The position numbers were made by a program, and so were the translations under genes. A stretch of 64,000 nucleotides of DNA from Parabacteroides acidifaciens (lineage in GTDB: Bacteria > Bacteroidota > Bacteroidia > Bacteroidales > Tannerellaceae). The notes beneath the pieces are model-generated. The model saw only the letters and a program-made list of their open reading frames with translations, did no database searches and was not told where the DNA came from. Position 1 is the first letter of the stretch. Each line of letters begins with the position of its first letter. Shown one piece after another: positions 25,655-32,774 of the stretch. The DNA lies in NCBI RefSeq assembly GCF_003363715.1, contig NZ_QREV01000010.1, positions 1 to 64,000 on the forward strand, read 5' to 3'.

Positions 25655-27037
25655 TCACCCCCTCCTATGCAACGCCAACGAAGCATCACGCAGCTCCAAG
25701 CGATAGCGTTGCAAGGAATCGATGCAAGCGGCACGGGCATCCTCGTCGGCAGTCCGGGCCAGACGGCGGCATTCGTTCCGGACATCCGTTTCCAGACATA
25801 TTTCCCGGTAGCAGAGATGCAGGTAACGGATCAGTTCGCCCTGCCGGACCGGTTCCGTATGGGACAGTTCCGTATGCTGCTCGTACAACTTGTCCAGCTC
25901 CGGGAAACAGCCGGTGAACGACTGCCTATCTTCCGGTAACGACATCTCCGGTATCTCTTCCGGGCCGTACCCCTCCGCTACGCTCTCCGGCCAACGCCGG
26001 CAAGCCGCCGACAAAAGCTCCCCGACCCTCGACCGGGCAGGCGGTATCATCGCCTTCCGTACCCAGGCGGCAAACGCCTCGCGTCCCATCCGGCGGAACA
26101 TCTCGTCGGGGTCTTTTCCCCCTTCCGGGACCAGGTTCACGACCTGCAAACCGGATTTCCGGAGCAGGGGGACCAACTTACCCGCCGTCTCGCGCCCTGC
26201 CCGATCGGCATCCAACAACAGGAAAACCGTATCCGCCGCCCCGCGTATCAAGGACAGATGCACTTCGGAAAGATTCACCCCGCACAGGGCGACTGTCCGG
26301 CCGAAACCCGCGGCATGCATCGCCAAAGCATCCTTATAGCCCTCGGTGATAAAAACCTGCCCGCTTTCGCGTATAGCCGCCTCCGCCTCATGCCAGGCAT
26401 AAAGCAGGTGATCTTTTTTATAAATCGAACTGGTTTTGCTGTTCATGTATTTGCGTTGCTTCAGCACTTCGGGGTCCGTACCCAGATAGCGTGCGGCAAA
26501 GGCGACAAGCTGCCCGGCGCCGTCCCGTATCGGGAATACAAGGCGTCCCTCGGTGAACCGGTACAAAGCAGGAGTAGCGGTATCCGCCCCCATCCGTACC
26601 CCGAACCGCTCATACGTCTCCCTCAACTCCCCGCACCCCGGGTCATAGGGAAGCAAAGTCTTCCAAAAACGCTCGTTGCCGGAGACCGTCGGCGCTTCGT
26701 CATGCAGGTCCTTTATCTTCGTTTCCGGTTGCCGAACCTCCGGCTCCCGGGGAATATAACCGGTATGGCAGAGGTCCGCACAAATCCGGACAGCTTCCCC
26801 GAAACCGCATCCCTCGCGCTTTTGCACGAAGGTGAACGCATCGCCTCCCGCCTCGCAACTGAAACAATGGTAGAGCCCCTTTGCAGGGTTGACCTGCAAA
26901 GAGGGGTGTTTATCCTCATGGAACGGGCAAAGCCCCACGTAGCCCGCCCCCTGTTTCTGCAAATGCAGGTAATGGCCGATCACCTGCACGATATCGATCC
27001 GTCCGCGTAGGGACGCTATGTCTATCGGATTATTCAT
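25655..27037 (-). CDS. DnaG-like primase (CHC2 zinc finger plus TOPRIM)
   Basis: The 460-residue protein starts with a CHC2 zinc finger (Cys37, His40, Cys58, Cys61 in CPFHEDKHPS and YHCFSC) and has the primase core and TOPRIM domain (VFITEGYKDALAMHAAGF near 230, FLLLDADRAG near 276). It is shorter than chromosomal DnaG (about 600-700) and lacks the usual helicase-binding tail, as in phage and element primases. It overlaps the DnaB-like gene by 4 bp (ATGA), so both are translationally coupled. This is a second, accessory primase rather than the housekeeping one. Confidence 0.85.
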   Translation of the reverse strand: MNNPIDIASLRGRIDIVQVIGHYLHLQKQGAGYVGLCPFHEDKHPSLQVNPAKGLYHCFSCEAGGDAFTFVQKREGCGFGEAVRICADLCHTGYIPREPEVRQPETKIKDLHDEAPTVSGNERFWKTLLPYDPGCGELRETYERFGVRMGADTATPALYRFTEGRLVFPIRDGAGQLVAFAARYLGTDPEVLKQRKYMNSKTSSIYKKDHLLYAWHEAEAAIRESGQVFITEGYKDALAMHAAGFGRTVALCGVNLSEVHLSLIRGAADTVFLLLDADRAGRETAGKLVPLLRKSGLQVVNLVPEGGKDPDEMFRRMGREAFAAWVRKAMIPPARSRVGELLSAACRRWPESVAEGYGPEEIPEMSLPEDRQSFTGCFPELDKLYEQHTELSHTEPVRQGELIRYLHLCYREICLETDVRNECRRLARTADEDARAACIDSLQRYRLELRDASLALHRRG

Positions 27038-28392
27038 CTACTTTCCATGTTTAATTTCCGGTCGGGATTCCAGAAATAGGTGAACGATTTATTGCGATAC
27101 ACATCGGCCACGCCGCGCGCGCCGTTTCTTGTCTTCAGGACATACATCCGGATCAGGTGATGGGTACTCCGCCCTTCCGCGGTTTTCGGAATCCCGTACT
27201 CCTCCGGACGATGAAGGATGACCACGTTGTCGGCCACCTGTTCGATCGCACCCGAATCGCGCAAATCGCTCAAAACCGGTAGATGTTCTTCCCGTTTGTG
27301 TACTTCACGGTTCAACTGCGAGACGACCAGTATGGCACAATTCAGCTCCGTCGCAATCTTTTTCAAGCCGCGGATGTAATTGTTCACCAGGCTTTCCATC
27401 GTCTCTCCCTTGCCCGGCTGTCCGACCATCTGGTGGAGGTAATCCACCAAGATCAAGTCACACTGCCCTTTGCGGTGCATCAACTGTGCCTGTGCACGCA
27501 ACGATTCGAGGCTCGAAGAGGCCGGATTGATGAAATGATAGGGCAAGTCCTCCAATGTCCCGGCATATTTTTCCATCTTCTCCAAGTCTCGCGTCTGCAA
27601 GCCCCCGATACGCAGCAGCTCCGGCTCCACACCGGCATAACCGGCAAAAATGCGGTTCATCGTCTGCAACCCCGTCATCTCGTAGCTGAAATGGAGCACA
27701 TGCCGGCCGGACAACGCGGCAGACATGGCCATAAACATCGCCAACGAGGTCTTGCCGTCACTCGTCAGACCGCCGAGCACCACGATTTCACCCATGTAGA
27801 ATCCGCCCGTAATGCCGTCGAACTCATCGACCCCGCTCCGGATGCGGTGGGGGTCGGTCTTATGTTCCATGCGGTTCCGCTGGATACCGATCGTTTCGGC
27901 CGCCAAGCGGGAGAGCGGCACCATCGGTTCATCCTCATTGCAGTCTTCCCGCAAACCGAGCAGCAGGTTCTCCGTCTCGCCTATCAGTTGCATATAATCC
28001 GTCTCGTACTGGTTGGCTTTCAGCTCTTGTTTCTTAAAGATTTTGTCCAGGCAGTCCAGCATAAAAAGGCGTTTTATTTCCCGTGCATACGAAACGGCGT
28101 TGAAGTCCAGGCGATACTTCGACATATCGCCCGACAAATACGACAATCCGCCCATCCGGGCACAACGGTCCATATCCGTTTTCTTCATTTCCGTTTCCAC
28201 CAACATCATATCCGGCTGTTCTCCCCTCCCATACAAGGACAAAAACGCAGCATAGATAAACCCCAAGTTCACGTCCCGGAACATCTCCGGGCGAACTACC
28301 GCCATCACCTCCGTCAGCACTTCCCCATCCAGGAAGAGGGCGCACAGCAACGCACGCTCGATATTCATTTCTTCTTCCATGGCATCTTTCAA
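27034..28392 (-). CDS. DnaB-like replicative helicase
   Basis: The 452-residue protein has a DnaB N-terminal helical domain (IERALLCALFLDGEVLTEVM) and RecA-like motor: Walker A GGLTSDGKTSLAM near residue 207, Walker B DLILVDYLHQM near 313, VVSQLNREVHKREEHLPVLS and DLRDSGAIEQVADNVVILHR typical of DnaB. It overlaps both neighbours by 4 bp, giving a compact winged-helix - helicase - primase operon. The set looks like the replication module of a phage or integrative plasmid now sitting next to capsule genes. Confidence 0.88.
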   Translation of the reverse strand: MKDAMEEEMNIERALLCALFLDGEVLTEVMAVVRPEMFRDVNLGFIYAAFLSLYGRGEQPDMMLVETEMKKTDMDRCARMGGLSYLSGDMSKYRLDFNAVSYAREIKRLFMLDCLDKIFKKQELKANQYETDYMQLIGETENLLLGLREDCNEDEPMVPLSRLAAETIGIQRNRMEHKTDPHRIRSGVDEFDGITGGFYMGEIVVLGGLTSDGKTSLAMFMAMSAALSGRHVLHFSYEMTGLQTMNRIFAGYAGVEPELLRIGGLQTRDLEKMEKYAGTLEDLPYHFINPASSSLESLRAQAQLMHRKGQCDLILVDYLHQMVGQPGKGETMESLVNNYIRGLKKIATELNCAILVVSQLNREVHKREEHLPVLSDLRDSGAIEQVADNVVILHRPEEYGIPKTAEGRSTHHLIRMYVLKTRNGARGVADVYRNKSFTYFWNPDRKLNMESR

Positions 28393-28889
28393 TCTAACAG
28401 GTCCGTACGCGGTTTCTGATCTCCAAAACGCCGTAATTCTTCCTCCTTCAGCTTCTCGGCCGACCGGTTATTCTTTTCCTGATACCCGGCAAACGAACGC
28501 GTCTCCATGTTACGCATAAACTTTTCATATCCGAAAACACGAAAACAGGTAGCCTCCCCGGCCCGGCGGACATCTATCAACCCTGCATCTTTCAGCGACT
28601 TCACACAACGTCTGAACGCTGTAACACTCAAGCCTACACTTTCTGCCAGCTTATCATAGGTCGAAACGACCTCCCCGATGCCGGAAAATTTCATATTCCC
28701 GTTTACAACAAAAGTACTGTCTGCATAATTGCAGTTAGCAAACAGAGCCAGGTGTACAAGCCCGATGCGGCGTTCACGCTGGCGCATATCCAGCATGCGA
28801 TTAAGGATTGGCCAAGGAATTTTTATATATGCCTTCCCCAAATATTGGACAGCCTTAAGATCCTTCTCAGCTAAATCATTGTCATTCAT
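28389..28889 (-). CDS. Winged-helix replication-initiator-like protein
   Basis: The 166-residue protein contains a helix-turn-helix/winged-helix segment (STYDKLAESVGLSVTAFRRC, VKSLKDAGLIDVRR) like those of DnaD/phage replication organisers. The charged C-terminal tail (EKNNRSAEKLKEEELRR) may bind partners. It is first in an operon with DnaB-like helicase and primase, overlapping the helicase by 4 bp, so a loader or origin-binding role is likely. Two copies of a 14-bp direct repeat lie just upstream at 28912 and 28967. Confidence 0.65.
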   Translation of the reverse strand: MNDNDLAEKDLKAVQYLGKAYIKIPWPILNRMLDMRQRERRIGLVHLALFANCNYADSTFVVNGNMKFSGIGEVVSTYDKLAESVGLSVTAFRRCVKSLKDAGLIDVRRAGEATCFRVFGYEKFMRNMETRSFAGYQEKNNRSAEKLKEEELRRFGDQKPRTDLLD

Positions 28890-28911
28890 AGCTTTTTTTT
28901 CTTTTGAACAG

Positions 28912-28980
28912 AAAGCGGTTTTTCCTATGCCTTGATAATCATACCCCAGAGTAGCAACCTGAATTAAAAGCGGTTTTTCC
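28912..28980. repeat. Iteron-like direct repeats upstream of the replication operon
   Basis: AAAGCGGTTTTTCC occurs at 28912-28925 and 28967-28980, spaced 55 bp (five helical turns). The adjacent 28985-29010 is almost pure A/T. Repeats plus an A/T block next to an initiator-like gene recall a small replicon origin or an autoregulatory operator. Confidence 0.5.
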
Positions 28981-29090
28981 CTACCATATATAATATATAT
29001 AAAATATAGGCTCTCTCTTTTTTTATCAGATCAAAGGTCAACAACATTCATGTTTCTTGTTTGTAATTTAATTTCCTTTTAGCGCAAAGA

Positions 29091-29168
29091 CAATAGTCTA
29101 CGGTTCCAAAAACAATTGTTTCCGTTTTCAAAAACAACTGTATTTAAATCTGAAAATAATTGTTTTCC
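29091..29168. repeat. 22-bp periodic repeat array B
   Basis: Cores start at 29091 (CAATAG), 29113 (CAATTG), 29135 (CAACTG) and 29157 (TAATTG), exactly 22 bp apart, with A-rich left and T-rich right flanks as in arrays A and C. It lies between the DUF4248 stop and the replication operon. Confidence 0.75.
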
Positions 29169-29178
29169 CTTACCGAAA

Positions 29179-29409
29179 CTATGGTTCACCCAGATAATCC
29201 ACGATTAATTTCACTTGTACGGGTGTCAACAGACGTTGTCCCTTAACCCACCCTTTTCCCTTCAGGCTTTCGATTAAATCCGGAATATTCTTCACCCATA
29301 AGGTTAACCTTTGCGTGGCTGCCCGGGGTGTGATCCCGGGAGCGTAGAGGATCGCTAATTCTTGCCATCCGTAACTCTTAACTTTAAAAATTTCATTCAT
29401 TTTGTCCAT
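29179..29409 (-). CDS. DUF4248 domain protein
   Basis: The 76-residue protein fits DUF4248: VKSYGWQELAILYAPGITPR at the N-terminus, a LWVK segment, and a conserved close LLTPVQVKLIVDYLGEP. Family members are small, uncharacterised, and characteristically sit near HU-like and muramidase genes at the edge of Bacteroidales capsule loci, as here. A DNA-binding role has not been shown. It diverges from the HU-like gene. Confidence 0.85.
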   Translation of the reverse strand: MDKMNEIFKVKSYGWQELAILYAPGITPRAATQRLTLWVKNIPDLIESLKGKGWVKGQRLLTPVQVKLIVDYLGEP

Positions 29410-29560
29410 CTATTTTATGGTTAATAATAACGCTATAAATATAAGGACTAAATACCATTAAAAGAAATTTTATCGACATAAAACATAGCATTATACGAAA
29501 ACATATCATAGTTCGTATTCAATTGTATAATTTCATCAAAATACCCCTACACTCCATCCG

Positions 29561-29568
29561 TATATTTG
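29561..29568 (+). promoter_or_regulatory. -7 box of the HU-like gene
   Basis: TATATTTG (TAnnTTTG) lies 47 bp before the ATG at 29616 and inside the longer open frame starting at 29523, supporting the downstream start. Confidence 0.6.
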
Positions 29569-29615
29569 TACTATTATTTACAACAAGTCTTTTATTTATT
29601 CTAAAAACAATCCTT

Positions 29616-30062
29616 ATGGCGTTAAAGTATCGTATCGTCCTGAAAAGGGACATGAGCAAAGGTGCCGCAGCCGATGCCAAACTATTCTACGGTCAAGTCC
29701 GTTCGATAGAAAAAACCGATTTCAAAAAATTGTGCGAATTAGTGTCGGGCTACTGCACGGCCAAAAAGGGCGAAGTCGAACTCGTCGTCGACGGCCTGAT
29801 CAACATCATGAAAAACGAACTCGAAAGCGGCAACATCGTCCAGATGGGTGCATTCGGCAACTTCCGCATGCTTGCCGGCAGCCGCGGTTCGGCTACCCTG
29901 AGAAATTTCGATCCGTCGATGTTCAAAAAGGGCCGTATCGTTTTCACCCCCGGAGCCATTCTGCAAACCATCATCTCCAAACCGTCTTTCATGAAACTCG
30001 AACCGTTCGAAGATCCGGACGAAAACCCTAACGGCGGCGTAGAACGCCCGGGAATATTATGA
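29616..30062 (+). CDS. HU-like DNA-binding protein
   Basis: The 148-residue protein is of the Bacteroidales HU-related type found next to capsule loci: MALKYRIVLKRDMSKGAAAD, then IEKTDFKKLCELVSG, VELVVDGLINIMKNELESGN and VQMGAFGNFRMLAGSRGSAT, ending in an acidic proline-rich tail. It should bend or coat DNA. The start is set by the -7 box at 29561. It overlaps the muramidase gene by 4 bp (ATGA), so both are co-expressed. Confidence 0.88.
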   Translation: MALKYRIVLKRDMSKGAAADAKLFYGQVRSIEKTDFKKLCELVSGYCTAKKGEVELVVDGLINIMKNELESGNIVQMGAFGNFRMLAGSRGSATLRNFDPSMFKKGRIVFTPGAILQTIISKPSFMKLEPFEDPDENPNGGVERPGIL

Positions 30063-30535
30063 AACAGGCAGACTTTATATCTTTTCTCCTTCCCCTTGCC
30101 CGAAAGGCGGGGGAAGCTTTCCGGATCAACCCGGTAGTCATCCTGGCACAGGCAGCTATCGAATCCGGCTGGGGACAGAGCGACCTGTCCACCTTGTACC
30201 GCAACTATTTCGGCATCACCGCCTACGGCAAGAAAAACGTCTGGTGGAAAGGCGAAAGTATCAGCTTGGGCCCCCACTCCCTCCGCTTCCGTGTCTACGA
30301 CACACCCGGAGACTCCCTCATGGACTACGCCCGCCTGATCCGCCACGCCTATCCCTCGGCCGCCGATGCCAGCAACGACCCGCCGACCTTCGCCCGCATA
30401 ATCTCCTGCAGCAAATACATCAGCGAAGTCAACGGCGACAACCGCACCGCCTACCGCCAAGCACTGGTCAAGATCTGTAGGCAGGTTGGGAAGATTTTTT
30501 ACACATATCAAATTAATAATCAATTAATCAATTAA
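30059..30535 (+). CDS. GH73-type N-acetylglucosaminidase/muramidase
   Basis: The 158-residue protein is a single FlgJ-like glucosaminidase domain: ILAQAAIESGWGQSDLSTLY (catalytic Glu in AAIESGWG, near residue 40) and NYFGITAYGKKNVWWKGES. It would cut the glycan strands of peptidoglycan. There is no signal peptide or binding domain, so export needs another route, as for phage lysins released by a holin. A small membrane protein frame follows directly. Confidence 0.88.
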   Translation: MKQADFISFLLPLARKAGEAFRINPVVILAQAAIESGWGQSDLSTLYRNYFGITAYGKKNVWWKGESISLGPHSLRFRVYDTPGDSLMDYARLIRHAYPSAADASNDPPTFARIISCSKYISEVNGDNRTAYRQALVKICRQVGKIFYTYQINNQLIN

Positions 30536-30538
30536 AAA

Positions 30539-30835
30539 ATGAAATATCTTGAAACCATTCTCAACTTCCTCACCACCCTCGCCCGAATCATCTTCCCGCG
30601 ACGGAAAAGACCGGTTACCGGTGACAACCTTTGTCCTGATCCTCTGCCTCAGCCTCCTCAGTCTCCTCTCCCTCTGGAAAGGGGAAGCGGAAATAGCCCT
30701 GACAGCCTTAGGCGCAATCCTCTCACTCCTGCCCACCCCGAAACCTCCGCCCTCGAAGCCGACTGGCTCGGCCTCTCCGGATACACACTGATGCTGCTGG
30801 GTGGCACGGGGTATTTACTGAAATATTGGTTGTAG
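30539..30835 (+). CDS. Small membrane (holin-like?) protein, possibly frameshifted
   Basis: The 98-codon frame begins MKYLETILNFLTTLARIIFP and ends SGYTLMLLGGTGYLLKYWL, a membrane-helix-like segment, but its middle is an unlikely proline-rich stretch. The +1 frame at 30549-30791 carries another clear membrane helix (TFVLILCLSLLSLLSLWKGE). A shift after RRKRP near 30612 would join the basic N-terminus to that helix. I therefore suspect a two-helix membrane protein broken or shifted. Position after a lysin suggests a holin-type partner, but this is a guess. Confidence 0.35.
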   Translation: MKYLETILNFLTTLARIIFPRRKRPVTGDNLCPDPLPQPPQSPLPLERGSGNSPDSLRRNPLTPAHPETSALEADWLGLSGYTLMLLGGTGYLLKYWL

Positions 30836-30842
30836 TTTCCCG

Positions 30843-30859
30843 AGGGGGCAAAGCCCCCT
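30843..30859. terminator. Hairpin between convergent genes
   Basis: AGGGGGC, loop AAA, GCCCCCT form a 7-bp stem between the small membrane protein gene (plus) and the toxin gene (minus). No T-tract follows, so termination strength is uncertain. Confidence 0.45.
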
Positions 30860-30872
30860 TGGCTTGTTATTG

Positions 30873-31169
30873 CTAAAAAGTAACCTTATCCGGATCCATA
30901 CGTGTATCTTCAAAAGCCAGGATAATAATGTCATGCTCTTCAATCTCATAGTACAGGATATTTAACGGAGTCACAACACACTGTCTTATTTCCGGATAAC
31001 GAATATTTGCCTGGAAAGCGAATGGATAATCTTGTATTATATTAAAACAACGTTCCAATTCATCTATCAAATTGTTATAGCATTTTATACCCCAGGCATT
31101 TAACACCTTATCACATACATCATCAATAGACTTCTGAGCTTTAGGAGTAATGACTAAATTATACTCCAT
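30873..31169 (-). CDS. ParE/RelE-family toxin
   Basis: The 98-residue protein has RelE/ParE fold features: ITPKAQKSIDDVCDKVLNAW helix pair at the N-terminus, NIIQDYPFAFQANIRYPEIR in the centre, and the strand pair LNILYYEIEEHDIIILAFED close to the end. Such toxins attack gyrase or mRNA. It overlaps its antitoxin gene by 11 bp. The pair lies at the distal end of the capsule operon, same strand, and has its own -7 box. Confidence 0.85.
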   Translation of the reverse strand: MEYNLVITPKAQKSIDDVCDKVLNAWGIKCYNNLIDELERCFNIIQDYPFAFQANIRYPEIRQCVVTPLNILYYEIEEHDIIILAFEDTRMDPDKVTF

Positions 31170-31371
31170 CTTTATACTTTTTCATGAAGTCCGAAACCGG
31201 AATAGCCAATCCATTCTTATATTCTTCCCGACTTACTTGTATATCATTCAATATATATTCAGGTATTTCCCTTGATGAAATATCCCTTTTATATGAGACA
31301 ATAGGTTCCTGAACGGAAGAAGAGCTCTTTTCCGGGTATTGATATTCTACATTTTTTTTCTTCATAGTCAT
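31159..31371 (-). CDS. Antitoxin of the ParE/RelE pair
   Basis: The 70-residue protein is charged and likely disordered at the start, with a C-terminal half (IPEYILNDIQVSREEYKNGL, PVSDFMKKYKD) that would wrap the toxin. No standard DNA-binding fold is obvious. It precedes and overlaps the toxin gene by 11 bp, the usual order for such pairs. The product is assigned mainly from that arrangement. Confidence 0.75.
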   Translation of the reverse strand: MTMKKKNVEYQYPEKSSSSVQEPIVSYKRDISSREIPEYILNDIQVSREEYKNGLAIPVSDFMKKYKDGV

Positions 31372-31398
31372 AATTATTTAATATTTAAAGTGTCGGAA

Positions 31399-31406
31399 CA
31401 AATATA
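31399..31406 (-). promoter_or_regulatory. -7 box of the toxin-antitoxin pair
   Basis: Minus-strand TATATTTG, 28 bp before the antitoxin start at 31371, located in the 66-bp gap after the last capsule gene. It lets the pair be transcribed when the capsule promoter is off. Confidence 0.55.
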
Positions 31407-31437
31407 GGAACTATTTTCGAGATTATGATTCTCATTT

Positions 31438-32211
31438 CTACCTCTTCACAAACTCCAGCACCTTATACGCATATCTTAGTGACAGAATAAAGCGGTTGGT
31501 ATAGATATTGTTTTCACGGAATGCCCGCAGATGTTCTTTCATGATCTGCAGGCAGGCAGACAGCCCGGAGGTACTGACTCCTCCCATACGCATCGTCACG
31601 AAATCCATCGGCAGATAACGGACACGTATCCGGTGGACAAACAGATACCGCAGCAGCAATTCAAAATCCGCACATATCCTATAGTCCGTCTTATACAACC
31701 CTAACCGCTCATAGCACGAACGCCGCACATAAAACGAAGGATGGGCGGGCATAAAGCCAAGCCGCATCAGCCAGCAACGAAAGACCCTCGACGAATAATA
31801 CCTGACACATTTCGTCAAGTCCTCCGGATAGACATAATGGATATCCCCATACACCGCCTCCAGCGTCTCATCTTCCTCAAACGCCTCCGCCACCTTCTCC
31901 AGCACATCCGGCGCAGTAAAGAAATCATCCGAATTCAAGATCCCGACCACCTCCCCGGCCGCCATCCTGATCCCTTTATTCATCGCATCATAAAGCCCCT
32001 CATCCTTCCCGCACACCACCTTCCGGCACACCGGACAAAGCGCCCCCTTCCCCTCATCCACCCTTTCCACCACCTCCAACGTCCCATCCGTCGACAGCCC
32101 GTCCACAATAATATGTTCAACCTCCCGATACGTCTGCCCATTCACAGAAAGCAACGTATCAGAAATAGTCCGCGCACTGTTATAGGCGGGGGTGATGAGG
32201 GAGATAAGCAT
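31438..32211 (-). CDS. Glycosyltransferase family 2 (WcaA/SpsA-like)
   Basis: The 257-residue protein is a GT-A enzyme with LISLITPAYNSARTISDTLL at the N-terminus, HIIVDGLSTDGTLEVVE, and the metal-binding GILNSDDFF near residue 97. It would add one sugar of the capsule repeat unit on the cytoplasmic face. It is the last biosynthetic gene of the operon and is more GC-rich than the genes before it. Donor and linkage cannot be told. Confidence 0.88.
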   Translation of the reverse strand: MLISLITPAYNSARTISDTLLSVNGQTYREVEHIIVDGLSTDGTLEVVERVDEGKGALCPVCRKVVCGKDEGLYDAMNKGIRMAAGEVVGILNSDDFFTAPDVLEKVAEAFEEDETLEAVYGDIHYVYPEDLTKCVRYYSSRVFRCWLMRLGFMPAHPSFYVRRSCYERLGLYKTDYRICADFELLLRYLFVHRIRVRYLPMDFVTMRMGGVSTSGLSACLQIMKEHLRAFRENNIYTNRFILSLRYAYKVLEFVKR

Positions 32212-32225
32212 GGGGAAAAGAAGGG

Positions 32226-32774
32226 TTATATTCTATTTATTATTCTTATTTTTACAGCAGGAATGCCTTGATATATACTATTCGCATCCAAATCCTTTGT
32301 CGCGACAGAAGATACAGTTAACACAGCCCCGGCATTTACAATGACACCAGGACAAACTACAGCACGCGCCCCAATCCATGCGCCCTCTTTCACTATAATC
32401 TCCCCAATCATCAAATCAAATGTCTCTTTTTTATAGTTGTGATTACCACAAAGCAACATCGCTCCTTGAGAAATACAGACATTATCTTCAATCATAACAT
32501 CCGCCAGATTATCAATCCAGACAGATTCGCCAACCCAAACATTGTTTCCTATTTTTAAACGCCAAGGATATTTGATATTTACGGAAGGCTTTATACAAAC
32601 CCCTTTCCCTATCTTCGCTCCGAACAATTTCAACAAAGCGACTTTTAAAGAAGAAAAGGGATTCAAAGGACATTGAAAAAATATTGCATTGACTATAAAC
32701 CAAAACGTTCTTTTGATAAATCCTCTTCCCGGATCATACCAGGAATTGTCGTATTTAGAAAGATCTGTTTTCAT
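32226..32774 (-). CDS. WcaF-type hexapeptide acetyltransferase
   Basis: The 182-residue protein shows left-handed beta-helix hexapeptide repeats (KPSVNIKYPWRLKIGNNVWV, EIIVKEGAWIGARAVVCPGV, VIVNAGAVLTVSSVATKDLD) and the closing GIPAVKI typical of colanic-acid-type acetyltransferases. It would O-acetylate the repeat unit using acetyl-CoA. It overlaps the upstream SGNH gene by 4 bp. Confidence 0.88.
   Translation of the reverse strand: MKTDLSKYDNSWYDPGRGFIKRTFWFIVNAIFFQCPLNPFSSLKVALLKLFGAKIGKGVCIKPSVNIKYPWRLKIGNNVWVGESVWIDNLADVMIEDNVCISQGAMLLCGNHNYKKETFDLMIGEIIVKEGAWIGARAVVCPGVIVNAGAVLTVSSVATKDLDANSIYQGIPAVKIRIINRI

Noticed and set aside
25655-27037. DnaG-like gene as the chromosomal housekeeping primase
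   Set aside because: It is too short, lacks the C-terminal helicase-interaction region, and lies in a phage-like trio with its own DnaB.
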